A stretch of DNA of 64,000 nucleotides from Achromobacter arsenitoxydans SY8 (GCF_000236785.1 NZ_AGUF01000057.1:124001-188000), one strand, 5' to 3'. Positions 46,960-56,674 are shown, counted from the first letter of the stretch. Notes: generated by a model from the letters alone, not told the origin. Program-made: numbers and translations.

Positions 46960-47847
46960 ATGACCCGACAACGCGCCCTCTCCTACATCCACATTGCCGC
47001 CGTGCTGTTCGGCCTGACCGGCGTTTTCGGCGAACTGATCCAGGCCAGCGCGGCGGTGATCACACTGGGCCGCGCCGTCTTCGCGGTCATTTCGCTGGGC
47101 ATCTTCGCACGCCTGCGCCGCAAGCCCTTGCTGGGCGCGCTGACGCCCGCCCAACTGTTCGTGCTGGTCATCGCCGGCGTCCTGCTGGCGGCGCATTGGG
47201 TCACGTTCTTCATTTCCGTGAAGGTGGGCGGCATCGCCATCGCGACGCTCGGCTTCGCCAGTTTCCCGGCCTTCATCACGCTCTTCGAGGGCCTGATTTT
47301 CCGGGAACGGGTGCGGCTGGCCGAATGGCTATTGCTGGCGCTGGTGACCGCCGGCCTGGTGCTGGTCACCCCGTCTTTCGACCTGGCCGACCAGGGCACC
47401 ATCGGCCTGGCCTGGGGCCTGCTGTCGGGGCTGAGCTTCGCGCTGCTGGCCCTGAGCAACCGCCGGTCGGCTTCCGGCATGGATCCGATGCAGGTCGCGT
47501 GCTGGCAAAACCTGGTGGTTGCGCTGGTGATGGTGCCCTTCGCCGTCGGCCAGTTGCCCGCCTTGCCCGCCCTGGACTGGTTCTGGCTGGCGCTCCTTGG
47601 CATCTTCTGCACCGGGCTGTCGCATTATCTTTTCGTGTCCAGCCTGATGCGGCTGAACGCGCGCAGCGCCGGCCTCGTGATCGCCCTGGAACCCGTCTAC
47701 GCCATTGCCTTCGCCTGGGTGCTGTTCAGCCAGGAGCCCACACCGCGCATGCTGGCCGGCGCCGCCCTGATTGTGGCGGCCATCGTCTGGTCCGGCCTGC
47801 GCAAGCAGGCGCCGGCGGCGGCGGACCCCGCCCCGGCCCCAAAATAG
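46960..47847 (+). CDS. EamA-family (DMT) transporter
   Basis: 295 residues, ten predicted membrane helices in two repeats. LTGVFGELIQASAAVITLGRA marks the start of repeat 1; LEPVYAIAFAWVLFSQEPTP marks repeat 2. It differs clearly from its divergent neighbour, so the pair is not a recent duplication. Substrate unknown. The MarR gene follows after 40 bases with its own promoter. Confidence 0.82.
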   Translation: MTRQRALSYIHIAAVLFGLTGVFGELIQASAAVITLGRAVFAVISLGIFARLRRKPLLGALTPAQLFVLVIAGVLLAAHWVTFFISVKVGGIAIATLGFASFPAFITLFEGLIFRERVRLAEWLLLALVTAGLVLVTPSFDLADQGTIGLAWGLLSGLSFALLALSNRRSASGMDPMQVACWQNLVVALVMVPFAVGQLPALPALDWFWLALLGIFCTGLSHYLFVSSLMRLNARSAGLVIALEPVYAIAFAWVLFSQEPTPRMLAGAALIVAAIVWSGLRKQAPAAADPAPAPK

Positions 47848-47852
47848 CAGCC

Positions 47853-47880
47853 TTGACAATAACTGACTAGGCAGTAAAAT
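47853..47880 (+). promoter_or_regulatory. marR promoter with operator in the spacer
   Basis: TTGACA (47853-47858), 16 bases, TAAAAT (47875-47880). The near-perfect palindrome ACTGACTAGGCAGT (47862-47875) fills the spacer. It shares its core CTAGGCA with the palindrome before the pump genes. Transcription would begin within one or two bases of the ATG at 47888. Confidence 0.7.
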
Positions 47881-47887
47881 TCGGCGC

Positions 47888-48403
47888 ATGAATGCCGCGC
47901 CCGCCCCAACTTCGCCCGAGTCTTCGGACTCGCCCGTCCACTACCGCAACGACACCCGCTGCATGGCGGAGGACAACGCCGGCTTCCTGATCAAGCTGGC
48001 CTATCACTCCCTGAACCGGATGCTGGACCAGGAAATGGCGCCGCTGGACCTCACCGCCATGCAGTGGCGTCCGCTGGCGATGGTCTTTCTGGGCCGCGCC
48101 GACACGCCGGCGGAGCTGGCCCGGCTCAACGACATGGACACTGGCGCCATGACCCGCGCGTTGGATCGCCTGGAAGCCAAGGGATTGCTGCGTCGCAACC
48201 GCAGCCAGGAGGACCGCCGCGTGGTGAAGATCGAACTCACCGACCTGGGCGCAGCCAAGGCTCGCGAGATCCCCGCCAATATCGCCCGCGCGCTCAACCA
48301 TCATCTGCGCGGCTTTTCCACGGAAGAAGTTGGGCAGCTCATGCACCTTCTGCGCCGGATGATCGCCAACGGATCTGCGTCCGGCGCCTCGCCCGAACGC
48401 TGA
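47888..48403 (+). CDS. MarR-family regulator of the downstream efflux system
   Basis: 171 residues. A winged-helix repressor: recognition region LARLNDMDTGAMTRALDRLEAKG, wing RRNRSQEDRRVVKIELTD. Such EmrR/MarR-like proteins release DNA on binding phenolic or drug ligands. The gene stands before a NodT-EmrA-EmrB efflux set. A shared palindrome lies in its own promoter and in that of the pump genes. A terminator separates it from the pump genes. The mRNA may be leaderless. Confidence 0.85.
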   Translation: MNAAPAPTSPESSDSPVHYRNDTRCMAEDNAGFLIKLAYHSLNRMLDQEMAPLDLTAMQWRPLAMVFLGRADTPAELARLNDMDTGAMTRALDRLEAKGLLRRNRSQEDRRVVKIELTDLGAAKAREIPANIARALNHHLRGFSTEEVGQLMHLLRRMIANGSASGASPER

Positions 48404-48409
48404 CGCCGC

Positions 48410-48438
48410 CCCCGTCCACGAAAGACGGGGTTTTATTT
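48410..48438 (+). terminator. Rho-independent terminator after the MarR gene
   Basis: CCCCGTC (48410-48416), 7-base loop, GACGGGG (48424-48430), then TTTTATTT. Confidence 0.88.
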
Positions 48439-48448
48439 GGCATAATCA

Positions 48449-48460
48449 TTGCCTAGGCAA
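48449..48460. promoter_or_regulatory. Palindromic MarR operator before the efflux genes
   Basis: The perfect palindrome TTGCCTAGGCAA matches the core of the site in the marR promoter (TGnCTAGnCA in both). CATAAT (48441-48446) just upstream could be the -10, which would put the operator over the transcription start. Confidence 0.65.
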
Positions 48461-48497
48461 ATACAGATTAATCAATTACTTTCAGCTAACAGTCAGG

Positions 48498-49913
48498 ATG
48501 AAACGCCTTATTTCTACCGTATTGGTGCTGGCCCTGAGCGGTTGCGCACTGATGGACTCCGAGCCTCAGCCCGTGGCGGCGCTGGACGCTGCCAAGCTGG
48601 GATTGGCCGGACAAGCCGCCGACTGGCCCACCGCGCAATGGTGGGCGCGCTACGGCGATCAGCAACTGGATGCGTTGCTGGCCGAAGCGCTGGCGAACAG
48701 TCCGTCGATGACTGCGGCACAAGCGCGTCTGGCCAAGGCCAACGCGGCAGTCAGTTCCGCCCGCGCGCCGCTTTTCCCGCGCGTGGACGCAAACTACACA
48801 CTGACCCGCGAACACCTGTCCAAGGACTACATTTATCCGGCCCCGCTGGGCGGATCCGTCGTCAGCGACAACCGGCTGGCGCTGGATTTCAGCTATGAGC
48901 TGGATTTCTGGGGCAAGAACCGTTCACGCCTGCAGTCCGCGGTGTCGCAGCAGGAGGCCGCCGCCGCGGATGCGCAGGCCGCGCGCAACCTGCTGGCCAG
49001 CGCCACGGTGCGCGCCTACCTGAACCTGCAGAACGCGTTTGCGCAGCGCGACGTGCTAAAGCGCGTGCTGGAGCAACGCGCCGAAGTGCTGTCGCTGACC
49101 CAGGGCCGCTACTCGGCCGGACTGGACACCCAGGTCGAGGTCAAGCAGGCCGAATCGTCGCTGGCATCCGGCAAGGTCGAATTGACCCAGACGGAAACCA
49201 CCCTGGCGCAGTTGCGCAACCAGGTCGCCGCACTGGCCGGCGCGGGTCCGCAACGCGGACAAAGCCTGGTCCCGGTCGCGCTGACCGCGCCGGCAGGCGA
49301 GGTGCCCGCCAGCGTTCCGCTGGACCTGCTGGGACATCGCCCCGACGTCGCCGCCGCCAAATGGCGCGCACAAGCCGCCCGCCACGCCATCGACAGCGCG
49401 AAGGCCGAGTTCTACCCCAATGTGAACCTGGCCGCGTTCGCCGGCTTCCAGGCCATGGGCACCGGCAACCTGCTGGGCGCCGATGCCCGCATGGCCGGAT
49501 TCGGCCCCGCCGTCACGCTGCCCATCTTCCATGGCGGCGAACTCAACGCCAATCTTGCGGGCCGCCGCGCCGACGCGGACCTTGCCGTCTCCGACTACAA
49601 CCAGACCGTGCTGGATGCCGTGCACCAAGTCGCCGATGCGCTGGACGGATTGCGCCTGCTCGACCAGGAAAAGGCGCAGCAGCGCCAGGCGCGCGAAGCC
49701 ATCGAGGCGGCCTACGAGCTGGCCGTCAACCGCTACAAGGCCGGCATGGGCAACTACATCACCGTGCTGATCGCGCAGACTGGCGTGCTCGCCCAGGCGC
49801 GCCTGGACACGGACCTGCGCATCCGCGCCTATCAGCTCGACGCCGACCTGGCCACCGCCCTGGGCGGCGGCTACGCCCCCCAGGCCGAGCCGGCCACGAA
49901 CACCATTCATTGA
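48498..49913 (+). CDS. Outer-membrane efflux lipoprotein, NodT/OprM family
   Basis: 471 residues. The lipobox LALSGC puts the lipidated Cys at 16. Two repeated OEP domains form the TolC-like beta-barrel and periplasmic helical tunnel; signatures include WPTAQWWARYGDQQLDALL and FSYELDFWGKNRSRLQSAV. It provides the outer-membrane exit for the EmrAB pump encoded next. A 22-base gap leads to emrA. Confidence 0.9.
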   Translation: MKRLISTVLVLALSGCALMDSEPQPVAALDAAKLGLAGQAADWPTAQWWARYGDQQLDALLAEALANSPSMTAAQARLAKANAAVSSARAPLFPRVDANYTLTREHLSKDYIYPAPLGGSVVSDNRLALDFSYELDFWGKNRSRLQSAVSQQEAAAADAQAARNLLASATVRAYLNLQNAFAQRDVLKRVLEQRAEVLSLTQGRYSAGLDTQVEVKQAESSLASGKVELTQTETTLAQLRNQVAALAGAGPQRGQSLVPVALTAPAGEVPASVPLDLLGHRPDVAAAKWRAQAARHAIDSAKAEFYPNVNLAAFAGFQAMGTGNLLGADARMAGFGPAVTLPIFHGGELNANLAGRRADADLAVSDYNQTVLDAVHQVADALDGLRLLDQEKAQQRQAREAIEAAYELAVNRYKAGMGNYITVLIAQTGVLAQARLDTDLRIRAYQLDADLATALGGGYAPQAEPATNTIH

Positions 49914-49935
49914 ACGATTCCCGGATTCAGACGTC

Positions 49936-51129
49936 ATGAACGCTGCCACTCCCTCGACCCACCCTGCCCGCAAACGCCTGCTGCTGACGGCCACCGGGAC
50001 ATTCATCGTTGTCGCGATCGCCTACGGCATCTGGTGGGCGCTATTCGGCGCCCACTTCGAAAGCACCGACGACGCCTACGTGCACGGCAACCTGGTGCAG
50101 ATCACGCCCCAGGTTCCAGGCACCGTCGTCGCCATCGAGGCCGACGATACCGAGACCGTCGTTGCCGGCCAGCCGCTGGTGCGCCTGGACCCGGCCGACA
50201 CCGAAGTCGCGCTGCAACAGGCGCAGGCCAAGCTTGCGCAGATGGTGCGTCAGGTGCAGACCTATTACGTGCAGAACGATGCGCTCGCCGCCGACGTCGA
50301 CCTGCGCAACGCCGACATCCTGCGCGCCCAGGCCGAGCTGACCCGTGCGCAAAGCGACGTGAAGCGCCGCCAGCAACTCGCCAAGTCCGGCGGTGTCAGC
50401 GGCGAAGAGATTCTGCACGCCGAAGTGGCCCTCAAGTCCGCGCAGTCCGGCGTCGCGCAGGCCAAGGCCGCCCTGGCCGCCGCGCAGGCCAAGCTGGCGA
50501 CCAACCAGGCCTTGACGCAAGGCACCTCGGTCGCCGACCACCCCGACGTGCGCCAGGCGGCCGCCAACCTGCGCAATGCCTGGCTCGCCCAGTCCCGCAC
50601 CGTGTTGCCCGCCCCCGTGGGCGGCGTCGTCGCGCGCCGCAGCGCCCAGGTGGGCCAGCGCGTGGCGCCCGGCTCGGCGCTGATGACCGTCGTGCCGCTG
50701 GACCAGGTCTGGGTCGAGGCCAACTTCAAGGAAGGCCAGCTGCGCAAGATGCGCATCGGCCAGCCGGTGAAAATGTTCGCCGACCTGTACGGCAGCTCGG
50801 TGACCTACCACGGCACCATCGCCGGCCTGGACGCCGGCACGGGCAGCGCCTTCGCCCTGCTGCCCGCCCAGAACGCCACCGGCAACTGGATCAAGGTGGT
50901 GCAGCGCGTGCCCGTGCGCATTACGCTGGACCCCGAAGACCTGAAGAAGCATCCGCTGCGAGTGGGGCTGTCCATGGATGTGGAAGTCGACGTAGGCAAG
51001 CAGGAAGGCGAGGCACTGACGCAGGTGGCCCGCAAAGAACCGGCCTGGTCGACGCGCGCCTTCGAGCCGGCGCATGACGACGTCGACGCCATGATCAGCA
51101 AGATTATCGAAGCCAATCTCGCATCATGA
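49936..51129 (+). CDS. emrA: Membrane fusion protein EmrA/HlyD family
   Basis: 397 residues. One N-terminal membrane helix (about 15-37) is followed by a lipoyl half (STDDAYVHGNLVQITPQVPG), a long coiled-coil hairpin (about 90-200) and the second lipoyl and barrel regions (VLPAPVGGVVARRSAQVGQ). It bridges EmrB and the outer-membrane factor in the periplasm. emrB starts at an ATGA overlap. Confidence 0.92.
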   Translation: MNAATPSTHPARKRLLLTATGTFIVVAIAYGIWWALFGAHFESTDDAYVHGNLVQITPQVPGTVVAIEADDTETVVAGQPLVRLDPADTEVALQQAQAKLAQMVRQVQTYYVQNDALAADVDLRNADILRAQAELTRAQSDVKRRQQLAKSGGVSGEEILHAEVALKSAQSGVAQAKAALAAAQAKLATNQALTQGTSVADHPDVRQAAANLRNAWLAQSRTVLPAPVGGVVARRSAQVGQRVAPGSALMTVVPLDQVWVEANFKEGQLRKMRIGQPVKMFADLYGSSVTYHGTIAGLDAGTGSAFALLPAQNATGNWIKVVQRVPVRITLDPEDLKKHPLRVGLSMDVEVDVGKQEGEALTQVARKEPAWSTRAFEPAHDDVDAMISKIIEANLAS

Positions 51130-52742
51130 GCACGGCCGCCCAGCCCGCGGGCGCAGGCGCGCCCGTTGACGCCACCCGCCCCCCGGGCACGCATCCGCCG
51201 CTGGAAGGCGCCACCCGGATCATCGGGTCGATCGCGCTGTCCACGGCGGTGTTCATGAACGTGCTGGACACGTCGATCGCGAACGTGTCCATTCCCACCA
51301 TTTCTGGCGACCTGGGCGTGAGCACCAGCCAGGGAACCTGGGTCATCACTTCCTTCGCCGTCGCCAACGCCATCACGGTGCCGCTGACCGGCTGGCTCAC
51401 GCAACGCTTCGGACAGGTGCGCCTGTTCCTCATTTCCACACTGCTGTTCGTGCTGGCGTCCTGGCTTTGCGGCTTCTCGCCGTCGCTGGAGGCGCTGATC
51501 GCCTTTCGCGTGCTGCAGGGCGCGGTGGCGGGCCCCATGATCCCGCTATCGCAAACGCTGATGCTGGCCAGCTTTCCCAAATCCAAGGCGGGCATGGCGC
51601 TGGCGGTCTGGTCCATGACAACGCTGGTCGCCCCGGTGGCGGGGCCCTTGCTGGGCGGCTGGATCTCGGACAACTATACGTGGCCGTGGATCTTCTACAT
51701 CAACGTGCCCGTGGGCCTGCTGGCCGCATGGATCAGCTGGCGCATCTACGGCAAGCGCGAGTCCGTAACGCGCAAGCTGCCCATCGACAAACTGGGGCTG
51801 GTCCTGCTCGTGGTCTGGGTGGGCGCGCTGCAGATCATGCTCGACAAGGGCAAAGAACTGGACTGGTTCGCCAGTCCCACCATCATTGCCCTGGCCGCGA
51901 TCGCCTTCGTGGCGTTCGTCTTCTTCCTGATCTGGGAACTGACCGACGCCCACCCGGTGGTGGACCTGCGCCTCTTCAAGGTCCGCAACTTCACCGTGGG
52001 CGCGCTGACGCTGGCGGTGGCCTACGGCGTGTTCTTCGGCAATGTGGTCCTGCTGCCCTTGTGGCTGCAGAGCAATATGGGCTACACGGCCACCTACGCG
52101 GGCCTGGTGACGGCGCCCGTCGGCCTGCTGGCCATCCTGCTGACGCCCATCGTGGGCAAGATGCTGGCCACGCGCGACCCCAGGCAGATCGTGACGGTCG
52201 CCTTCCTGATCTTCGCGCTGGTGTGCTTCATGCGATCGGGCTTCAACACCCAGACCGACGTGCGCACGCTGATGATCCCGACCATCATCCAGGGCGCGGC
52301 GATGGCGGCGTTCTTCGTGCCGCTGACGTCCATCACCCTGTCGAGCATCGAGCCCTGGCGCATCCCGGCCGCCTCGGGCCTGTCGAACTTCCTGCGGCTG
52401 ACCGCGGGCGCCTTCGGCACGTCGATCTCCACGACGCTGTGGGAAAACCGCGCCACGTTGCACCATGCGCAACTGACCGAGATCGCCAAGCCCGGCCAGC
52501 AGGCATTCGACCAGACCATGAACGCGCTGCAGAACAGCCTGGGCGTGTCGCATCAGCAGGCCCTCACCATGGTGGACGGCCTGATCAACGCACAGGCGTT
52601 CACCATGTCCGCGGTGGACGTGTTCTACGCATCGGCGGTCATCTTCCTGATGCTGACGGGATTGGTCTGGTTCGCCCGCCCCCGTTCGGCCAAGGCGGGC
52701 GGCGGCGGCGGCGCGGCGGAGGCGGCAGCGGGCGCGCACTGA
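51126..52742 (+). CDS. emrB: MFS multidrug efflux permease, DHA2 family (EmrB-like)
   Basis: 538 residues, 14 membrane helices. Motif C-type and DHA2 landmarks are visible: MNVLDTSIANVSIPTISGDL in helix 1, GWLTQRFGQVRLFLISTLLF after helix 2, and WRWIFYINVP-type TWPWIFYINVPVGLLAAW near helix 6. It is a proton-driven exporter of hydrophobic drugs and uncouplers. The C-terminal tail is Gly/Ala-rich. A strong terminator follows. Confidence 0.93.
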   Translation: MSTAAQPAGAGAPVDATRPPGTHPPLEGATRIIGSIALSTAVFMNVLDTSIANVSIPTISGDLGVSTSQGTWVITSFAVANAITVPLTGWLTQRFGQVRLFLISTLLFVLASWLCGFSPSLEALIAFRVLQGAVAGPMIPLSQTLMLASFPKSKAGMALAVWSMTTLVAPVAGPLLGGWISDNYTWPWIFYINVPVGLLAAWISWRIYGKRESVTRKLPIDKLGLVLLVVWVGALQIMLDKGKELDWFASPTIIALAAIAFVAFVFFLIWELTDAHPVVDLRLFKVRNFTVGALTLAVAYGVFFGNVVLLPLWLQSNMGYTATYAGLVTAPVGLLAILLTPIVGKMLATRDPRQIVTVAFLIFALVCFMRSGFNTQTDVRTLMIPTIIQGAAMAAFFVPLTSITLSSIEPWRIPAASGLSNFLRLTAGAFGTSISTTLWENRATLHHAQLTEIAKPGQQAFDQTMNALQNSLGVSHQQALTMVDGLINAQAFTMSAVDVFYASAVIFLMLTGLVWFARPRSAKAGGGGGAAEAAAGAH

Positions 52743-52763
52743 CGCGCTGCCCCAACACGAACG

Positions 52764-52787
52764 AAAGGCGCCCTCGGGCGCCTTTTT
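52764..52787 (+). terminator. Rho-independent terminator of the efflux operon
   Basis: AAAGGCGCC-CTCG-GGCGCCTTT plus two T. The A-tract on the left lets it act weakly on the minus strand for the next gene. Confidence 0.85.
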
Positions 52788-52806
52788 GCTTGGGACAGGC
52801 CGGAAA

Positions 52807-53766
52807 TCAGTCTTTCAGCAGCGCCTGCCAGTCCATCCGTTCCATGATGTCGGCCGACAGTGCGCTGACCGGCGAAAGATTGAATACGGAGATGCCGCGC
52901 GCGCGCCAGAGCGCCGACGCGAACCGGAACGAAGGTTCAATGAGCCGCGGAAAATTGCGCGTCAGCCTGCTGGTCTGCGGACGCCCGCCCTCGTCGTAGA
53001 AGCGCAAGCCGCCCTGCACGGTCAGGTCCAGTCCGTGCACATACACCTGGCGCGCACCGCCGGACACGAGCACCTGCAAGGCCGCATAGGCCACCGTATC
53101 GGCATCGAACACGCCCAGCGAGGCATCGAAGCTGTATCCCAGGCCCTGCTTGGCGTCCAGCAACTGCACGTCCGGCGTCGCCGCCGCAATGCGCTTGAGC
53201 ACGGCAGGCGCCACGGTGCGTTCATAGGCGCGCCTGGAGATCAATTCGATGACGCAGATGCGGCAGCGGATCTCCTCTTGAGGAATGCCCTGCATGATGT
53301 AGCGCAATACCTCGGGGAATACATACAGCGTCAGATCCTGGGCCACGATCTCGCGCACCAGGGCGATGCGGTCGCGCACGAAGTTCTGGTCGATGATGCA
53401 GTAATACTTGAACTTCAAGTCGAATTTGCGCGACAGGGCGATGGCGCCATTGACGCCCATCGCCACGCCGATATTCAGCTTGTCATAGGGAATCTGAGCG
53501 ACCGACGGGCCGCTCAGGATCAGGTGCACGGTCTGGTCGGCAGGGTCGTAACCCTGCGCCAGCGGCGTGATGGGCAGCGAACGACCAAAGGCCCGGTAAC
53601 CGCTGATGGAGCCTTCTTTGTCCCTCCAGATTCGCACGAAAGGCCACAAATGCTGATTGTGCCTTTGGGCGCGAGAACGCAGCATGCGGAAGAGCTTGCG
53701 CACGAAGCGGTCGGCCCGCCCGCCGCCCACATGTTCGACGGCGGGGAGGAAATTGGAGTCGTTCAT
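52807..53766 (-). CDS. Protein of unknown function, possible glycosyltransferase-like
   Basis: 319 residues, no signal peptide or membrane helix. I do not recognise the family with confidence. The stretch HLILSGPSVAQIPYDKLN (about 80-97), followed by GVAMGVNGAIALSRKFDL, looks like the nucleotide-binding start (GPS loop, then an Asn in a strand) of DUF115, GT42 sialyltransferase or WaaZ-type proteins. YYCIIDQNFVRDRI and VYVHGLDLTVQGGLRFYDEG also fit a surface-sugar transferase. It has no LPS genes beside it; D-malate dehydrogenase lies upstream on the same strand, 34 bases away. Confidence 0.5.
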   Translation of the reverse strand: MNDSNFLPAVEHVGGGRADRFVRKLFRMLRSRAQRHNQHLWPFVRIWRDKEGSISGYRAFGRSLPITPLAQGYDPADQTVHLILSGPSVAQIPYDKLNIGVAMGVNGAIALSRKFDLKFKYYCIIDQNFVRDRIALVREIVAQDLTLYVFPEVLRYIMQGIPQEEIRCRICVIELISRRAYERTVAPAVLKRIAAATPDVQLLDAKQGLGYSFDASLGVFDADTVAYAALQVLVSGGARQVYVHGLDLTVQGGLRFYDEGGRPQTSRLTRNFPRLIEPSFRFASALWRARGISVFNLSPVSALSADIMERMDWQALLKD

Positions 53767-53800
53767 CTATTGACCAAACAGGCCTTGCGGGCCGAAACCC

Positions 53801-54871
53801 TCAACCGGCTCGAACCAGCGACGCGATCGCGTCGCCGACATCGACGGTGGAAGCATTGCCTTTCATATCCCGTGTCCGCGGCCCGTCGGCCAGCACAGTT
53901 TCGATCGCCTTCACGACGGCGGCCGAAGCGTCGGGATACCCCAGGAAGTCAAGCATCAGCGCCCCGCTCCAGATCTGCCCGATCGGGTTGGCGATGCCCT
54001 TGCCATAAATGTCCGGCGCCGAACCATGAACCGGCTCGAAGAGCGACGGGAACTTGCGTTCCGGGTTCAGGTTGGCCGACGGGGCGATACCGATCGTGCC
54101 CGTGCACGCCGGTCCAAGGTCGGACAGGATGTCGCCAAACAGATTGGAAGCGACGACCACATCGAACCAGTCGGGGTGCTGCACGAAATGCGCGCACAGG
54201 ATGTCGATGTGATATTTGTCCCAGCGCACGTCCGGATAGTTCCCGGCCATTTCGGCAACCCGCTCGTCCCACCAGGGCATGGAAATCGAGATGCCATTGG
54301 ACTTGGTCGCCGCGGTCAGGTGCTTGCCGCGTTTTTGCGCCAGTTCAAACGCGAACTTCAGCACGCGTTCGGCGCCGATGCGGGTGAACACGCTTTCCTG
54401 GATGACCACTTCGCGCTCGGTGCCCTCGAACAGGCGGCCGCCGCTGTTCGAATATTCACCTTCGGTGTTCTCGCGCACGATGAAAAAATCAATCTCGCCG
54501 GGCTTGCGGTCCGCCAGCGGAGACGGCACGCCGGGCATCAGGCGCACCGGGCGCAGATTGATGTATTGGTCGAATTCGCGGCGGAACTTGAAGAGCGAGC
54601 CCCAGAGTGCCTCGTGGTCCGGCACCGTGGCGGGCCAGCCGATCGAACCAAAGAAAATCGCTTCGTGCTGGCCGATCTGCTCTTTCCAGTCGTCCGGCAT
54701 CATTTTGCCGTGTTTGGCGTAATAGTCGCAGCTCCAGTCGAAATGGTCCCACTGGAAATCTATGCCGAAGCGCGCCGCCGCCGCATCCAGCACTTTCAAC
54801 CCTTCAGGCACGACCTCCTTGCCGATTCCGTCTCCCGGAAGCACCGCAATCTTGTGTTTCTTAGCCACCAC
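53801..54871 (-). CDS. D-malate/tartrate dehydrogenase (DmlA/TtuC family)
   Basis: 356 residues (361 in E. coli DmlA). An NAD-dependent beta-decarboxylating dehydrogenase of the isocitrate/isopropylmalate family. Landmarks are IAVLPGDGIGKEVVPEGLKV, the substrate helix LRPVRLMPGV, FIVRENTEGEYS, the metal-site strand ASNLFGDILSDL and the NAD loop EPVHGSAPDIYGKGIANP. It is annotated in relatives as tartrate dehydrogenase; D-malate is equally likely. The start is GTG at 54871 or the next GTG at 54868, with AAGGA just upstream. Confidence 0.87.
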   Translation of the reverse strand: MVAKKHKIAVLPGDGIGKEVVPEGLKVLDAAAARFGIDFQWDHFDWSCDYYAKHGKMMPDDWKEQIGQHEAIFFGSIGWPATVPDHEALWGSLFKFRREFDQYINLRPVRLMPGVPSPLADRKPGEIDFFIVRENTEGEYSNSGGRLFEGTEREVVIQESVFTRIGAERVLKFAFELAQKRGKHLTAATKSNGISISMPWWDERVAEMAGNYPDVRWDKYHIDILCAHFVQHPDWFDVVVASNLFGDILSDLGPACTGTIGIAPSANLNPERKFPSLFEPVHGSAPDIYGKGIANPIGQIWSGALMLDFLGYPDASAAVVKAIETVLADGPRTRDMKGNASTVDVGDAIASLVRAG

Positions 54872-54989
54872 GTTTTCCTTTGGTTTTCAATGATAGAGCG
54901 ACCGAAATCATAGGCAAAAAAAATGGCAAGGCAACACCCCCGTTACAAAACGGCAGGGTTATTGACCTGCGTATTCCCGCCGATAAGGC

Positions 54990-56510
54990 TCAGCGGCGGC
55001 CCTTCGATCCCAGCAACGACCCCAAAATGCCCCGCGTAAGTTCGCGTGCAATCGAGCGGGCGGAACTCTTGGCCATGGTCTGCACCACGCCATCGCGCTT
55101 GCCGCCCCGCGGACCGGTCGATCCGAACAGCACATCCTTCAGGCTGTCCATTAGTCCGCCGCCCGATTCTTCGGCTTGCGGCCGCCCGGGCGGGGCGGCC
55201 TCCGGCTTGGCGTCCGCGCGGTCCGCCGGCGCGGACGCGCGGCCAGCCAGGATTTCGTAGGCCGACTCCCGGTCCACTGCCTTTTCGTACTTGGCCGCCA
55301 GCGGGTTGCCCTGGCGCAGCGTCTGCCGTTCGGAGTCGGTGGCGGGGCCGATCCGGCTGCCGGGCGGCACGATGTACGCGCGCTCGGTCGGCATGGGCCG
55401 TCCCTTGGCGTCCAGCAGCGATACGAGCGCTTCGCCCACCCCGAGTTCGGTAATGGCGGCCTCGATATCCAGCCCCGGATTGGGCCGCATGGTCTGGGCA
55501 GCAGTCTTGACGGCCTTCTGGTCGCGCGGCGTAAACGCCCGCAAGGCGTGCTGGACGCGATTGCCCAGCTGGCCCAGGACCGTGTCGGGAATATCCAGGG
55601 GATTCTGCGTGACGAAGTAGACGCCCACGCCCTTGGATCGGACCAGGCGCACCACCTGCTCGATCTTGGTCAACAGCGCCGGCGGCGCGTCGTTGAACAG
55701 CAGGTGAGCTTCGTCGAAGAAAAACACCAGCTTGGGCTGGTCCATGTCGCCCACTTCGGGCAGCTTTTCGTAGAGATCCGCCAGCAGCCAAAGGAGGAAG
55801 ATAGCGTACAGGCGGGGCGCCTGCATCAGCTTGTCGGCGGCCAGCACGTTGACCAGCCCCCTGCCCTGCGCGTCCGTGCGCATCAGGTCGGCAACATCGA
55901 GCATCGGCTCGCCGAAGAACTTCTCGGCGCCCTGAGATTCCAGCGCCAGCAGCCCCCGCTGGATGGCGCCGACGCTGGCCGACGACACATTGCCGTAGCG
56001 CGTTTTCAACTCCGCCGAGCGGTCCGCCACGTTCTGGAGCATCGCCCGCAGGTCTTTCAGATCCAGCAGCAGTTGCCCTTCGTCGTCCGCCACTTTGAAA
56101 ACCAGGGTCAGGACCCCTTCCTGGGTGTCGTTCAATTCCAGGATACGGGACAGGAGCAGCGGCCCCATGTCCGTAATGGTGGCGCGCACCGGCAGGCCCT
56201 GCTCGCCAAAGACGTCCCACAGCGTGACGGGGCTGGCGCCCCACACGGGCTCGGATAGCCCCAGGCTCTTCAGGCGCTCCTGCAGCTTCGGGCTGGGCGC
56301 GCCTGCCTGTGAAATGCCGGTCAGGTCGCCTTTGACGTCGGCCATGAACACCGGCGTGCCGATGCGGGAGAAGGATTCGGCCAGCACCTGCAGCGTGACG
56401 GTCTTGCCGGTGCCCGTCGCCCCCGTGATGCAGCCGTGCCGGTTGGCCAGGGCCGGCAGCAGCGCCAACTCGGTCTGCGCGTTCTTGGCGATGACAATGG
56501 GGTTAGGCAT
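54990..56510 (-). CDS. yjgR: HerA-like ATPase YjgR (DUF853)
   Basis: 506 residues (500 in E. coli YjgR). Walker A is GATGTGKT (30-37); the Walker B strand is [13 protein letters not shown], and there is an Arg-finger-like region near [16 protein letters not shown]. The HerA/FtsK group are DNA-translocating hexamers, but the role of YjgR is not established. The C-terminal 100 residues are low-complexity with a Gly/Arg-rich end. ATG 56510 is the family start; 40 upstream codons were rejected. It is divergent from yebC. Confidence 0.88.
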   Translation of the reverse strand: MPNPIVIAKNAQTELALLPALANRHGCITGATGTGKTVTLQVLAESFSRIGTPVFMADVKGDLTGISQAGAPSPKLQERLKSLGLSEPVWGASPVTLWDVFGEQGLPVRATITDMGPLLLSRILELNDTQEGVLTLVFKVADDEGQLLLDLKDLRAMLQNVADRSAELKTRYGNVSSASVGAIQRGLLALESQGAEKFFGEPMLDVADLMRTDAQGRGLVNVLAADKLMQAPRLYAIFLLWLLADLYEKLPEVGDMDQPKLVFFFDEAHLLFNDAPPALLTKIEQVVRLVRSKGVGVYFVTQNPLDIPDTVLGQLGNRVQHALRAFTPRDQKAVKTAAQTMRPNPGLDIEAAITELGVGEALVSLLDAKGRPMPTERAYIVPPGSRIGPATDSERQTLRQGNPLAAKYEKAVDRESAYEILAGRASAPADRADAKPEAAPPGRPQAEESGGGLMDSLKDVLFGSTGPRGGKRDGVVQTMAKSSARSIARELTRGILGSLLGSKGRR

Positions 56511-56674
56511 GGACGGCTCCGGACCTTGGGGAATCAAAGGGATGCACAAGTGTAGAGCCTGCCGCCCGCCTTGTGCGCGTGGCGATATGGACACATGCGG
56601 CCCTTGCGCCGGACGCGGGGCCGCCGGCACGGTAAAATGCCGTCTTTGCAGACACTACTTTATCCTGGGAAGCC

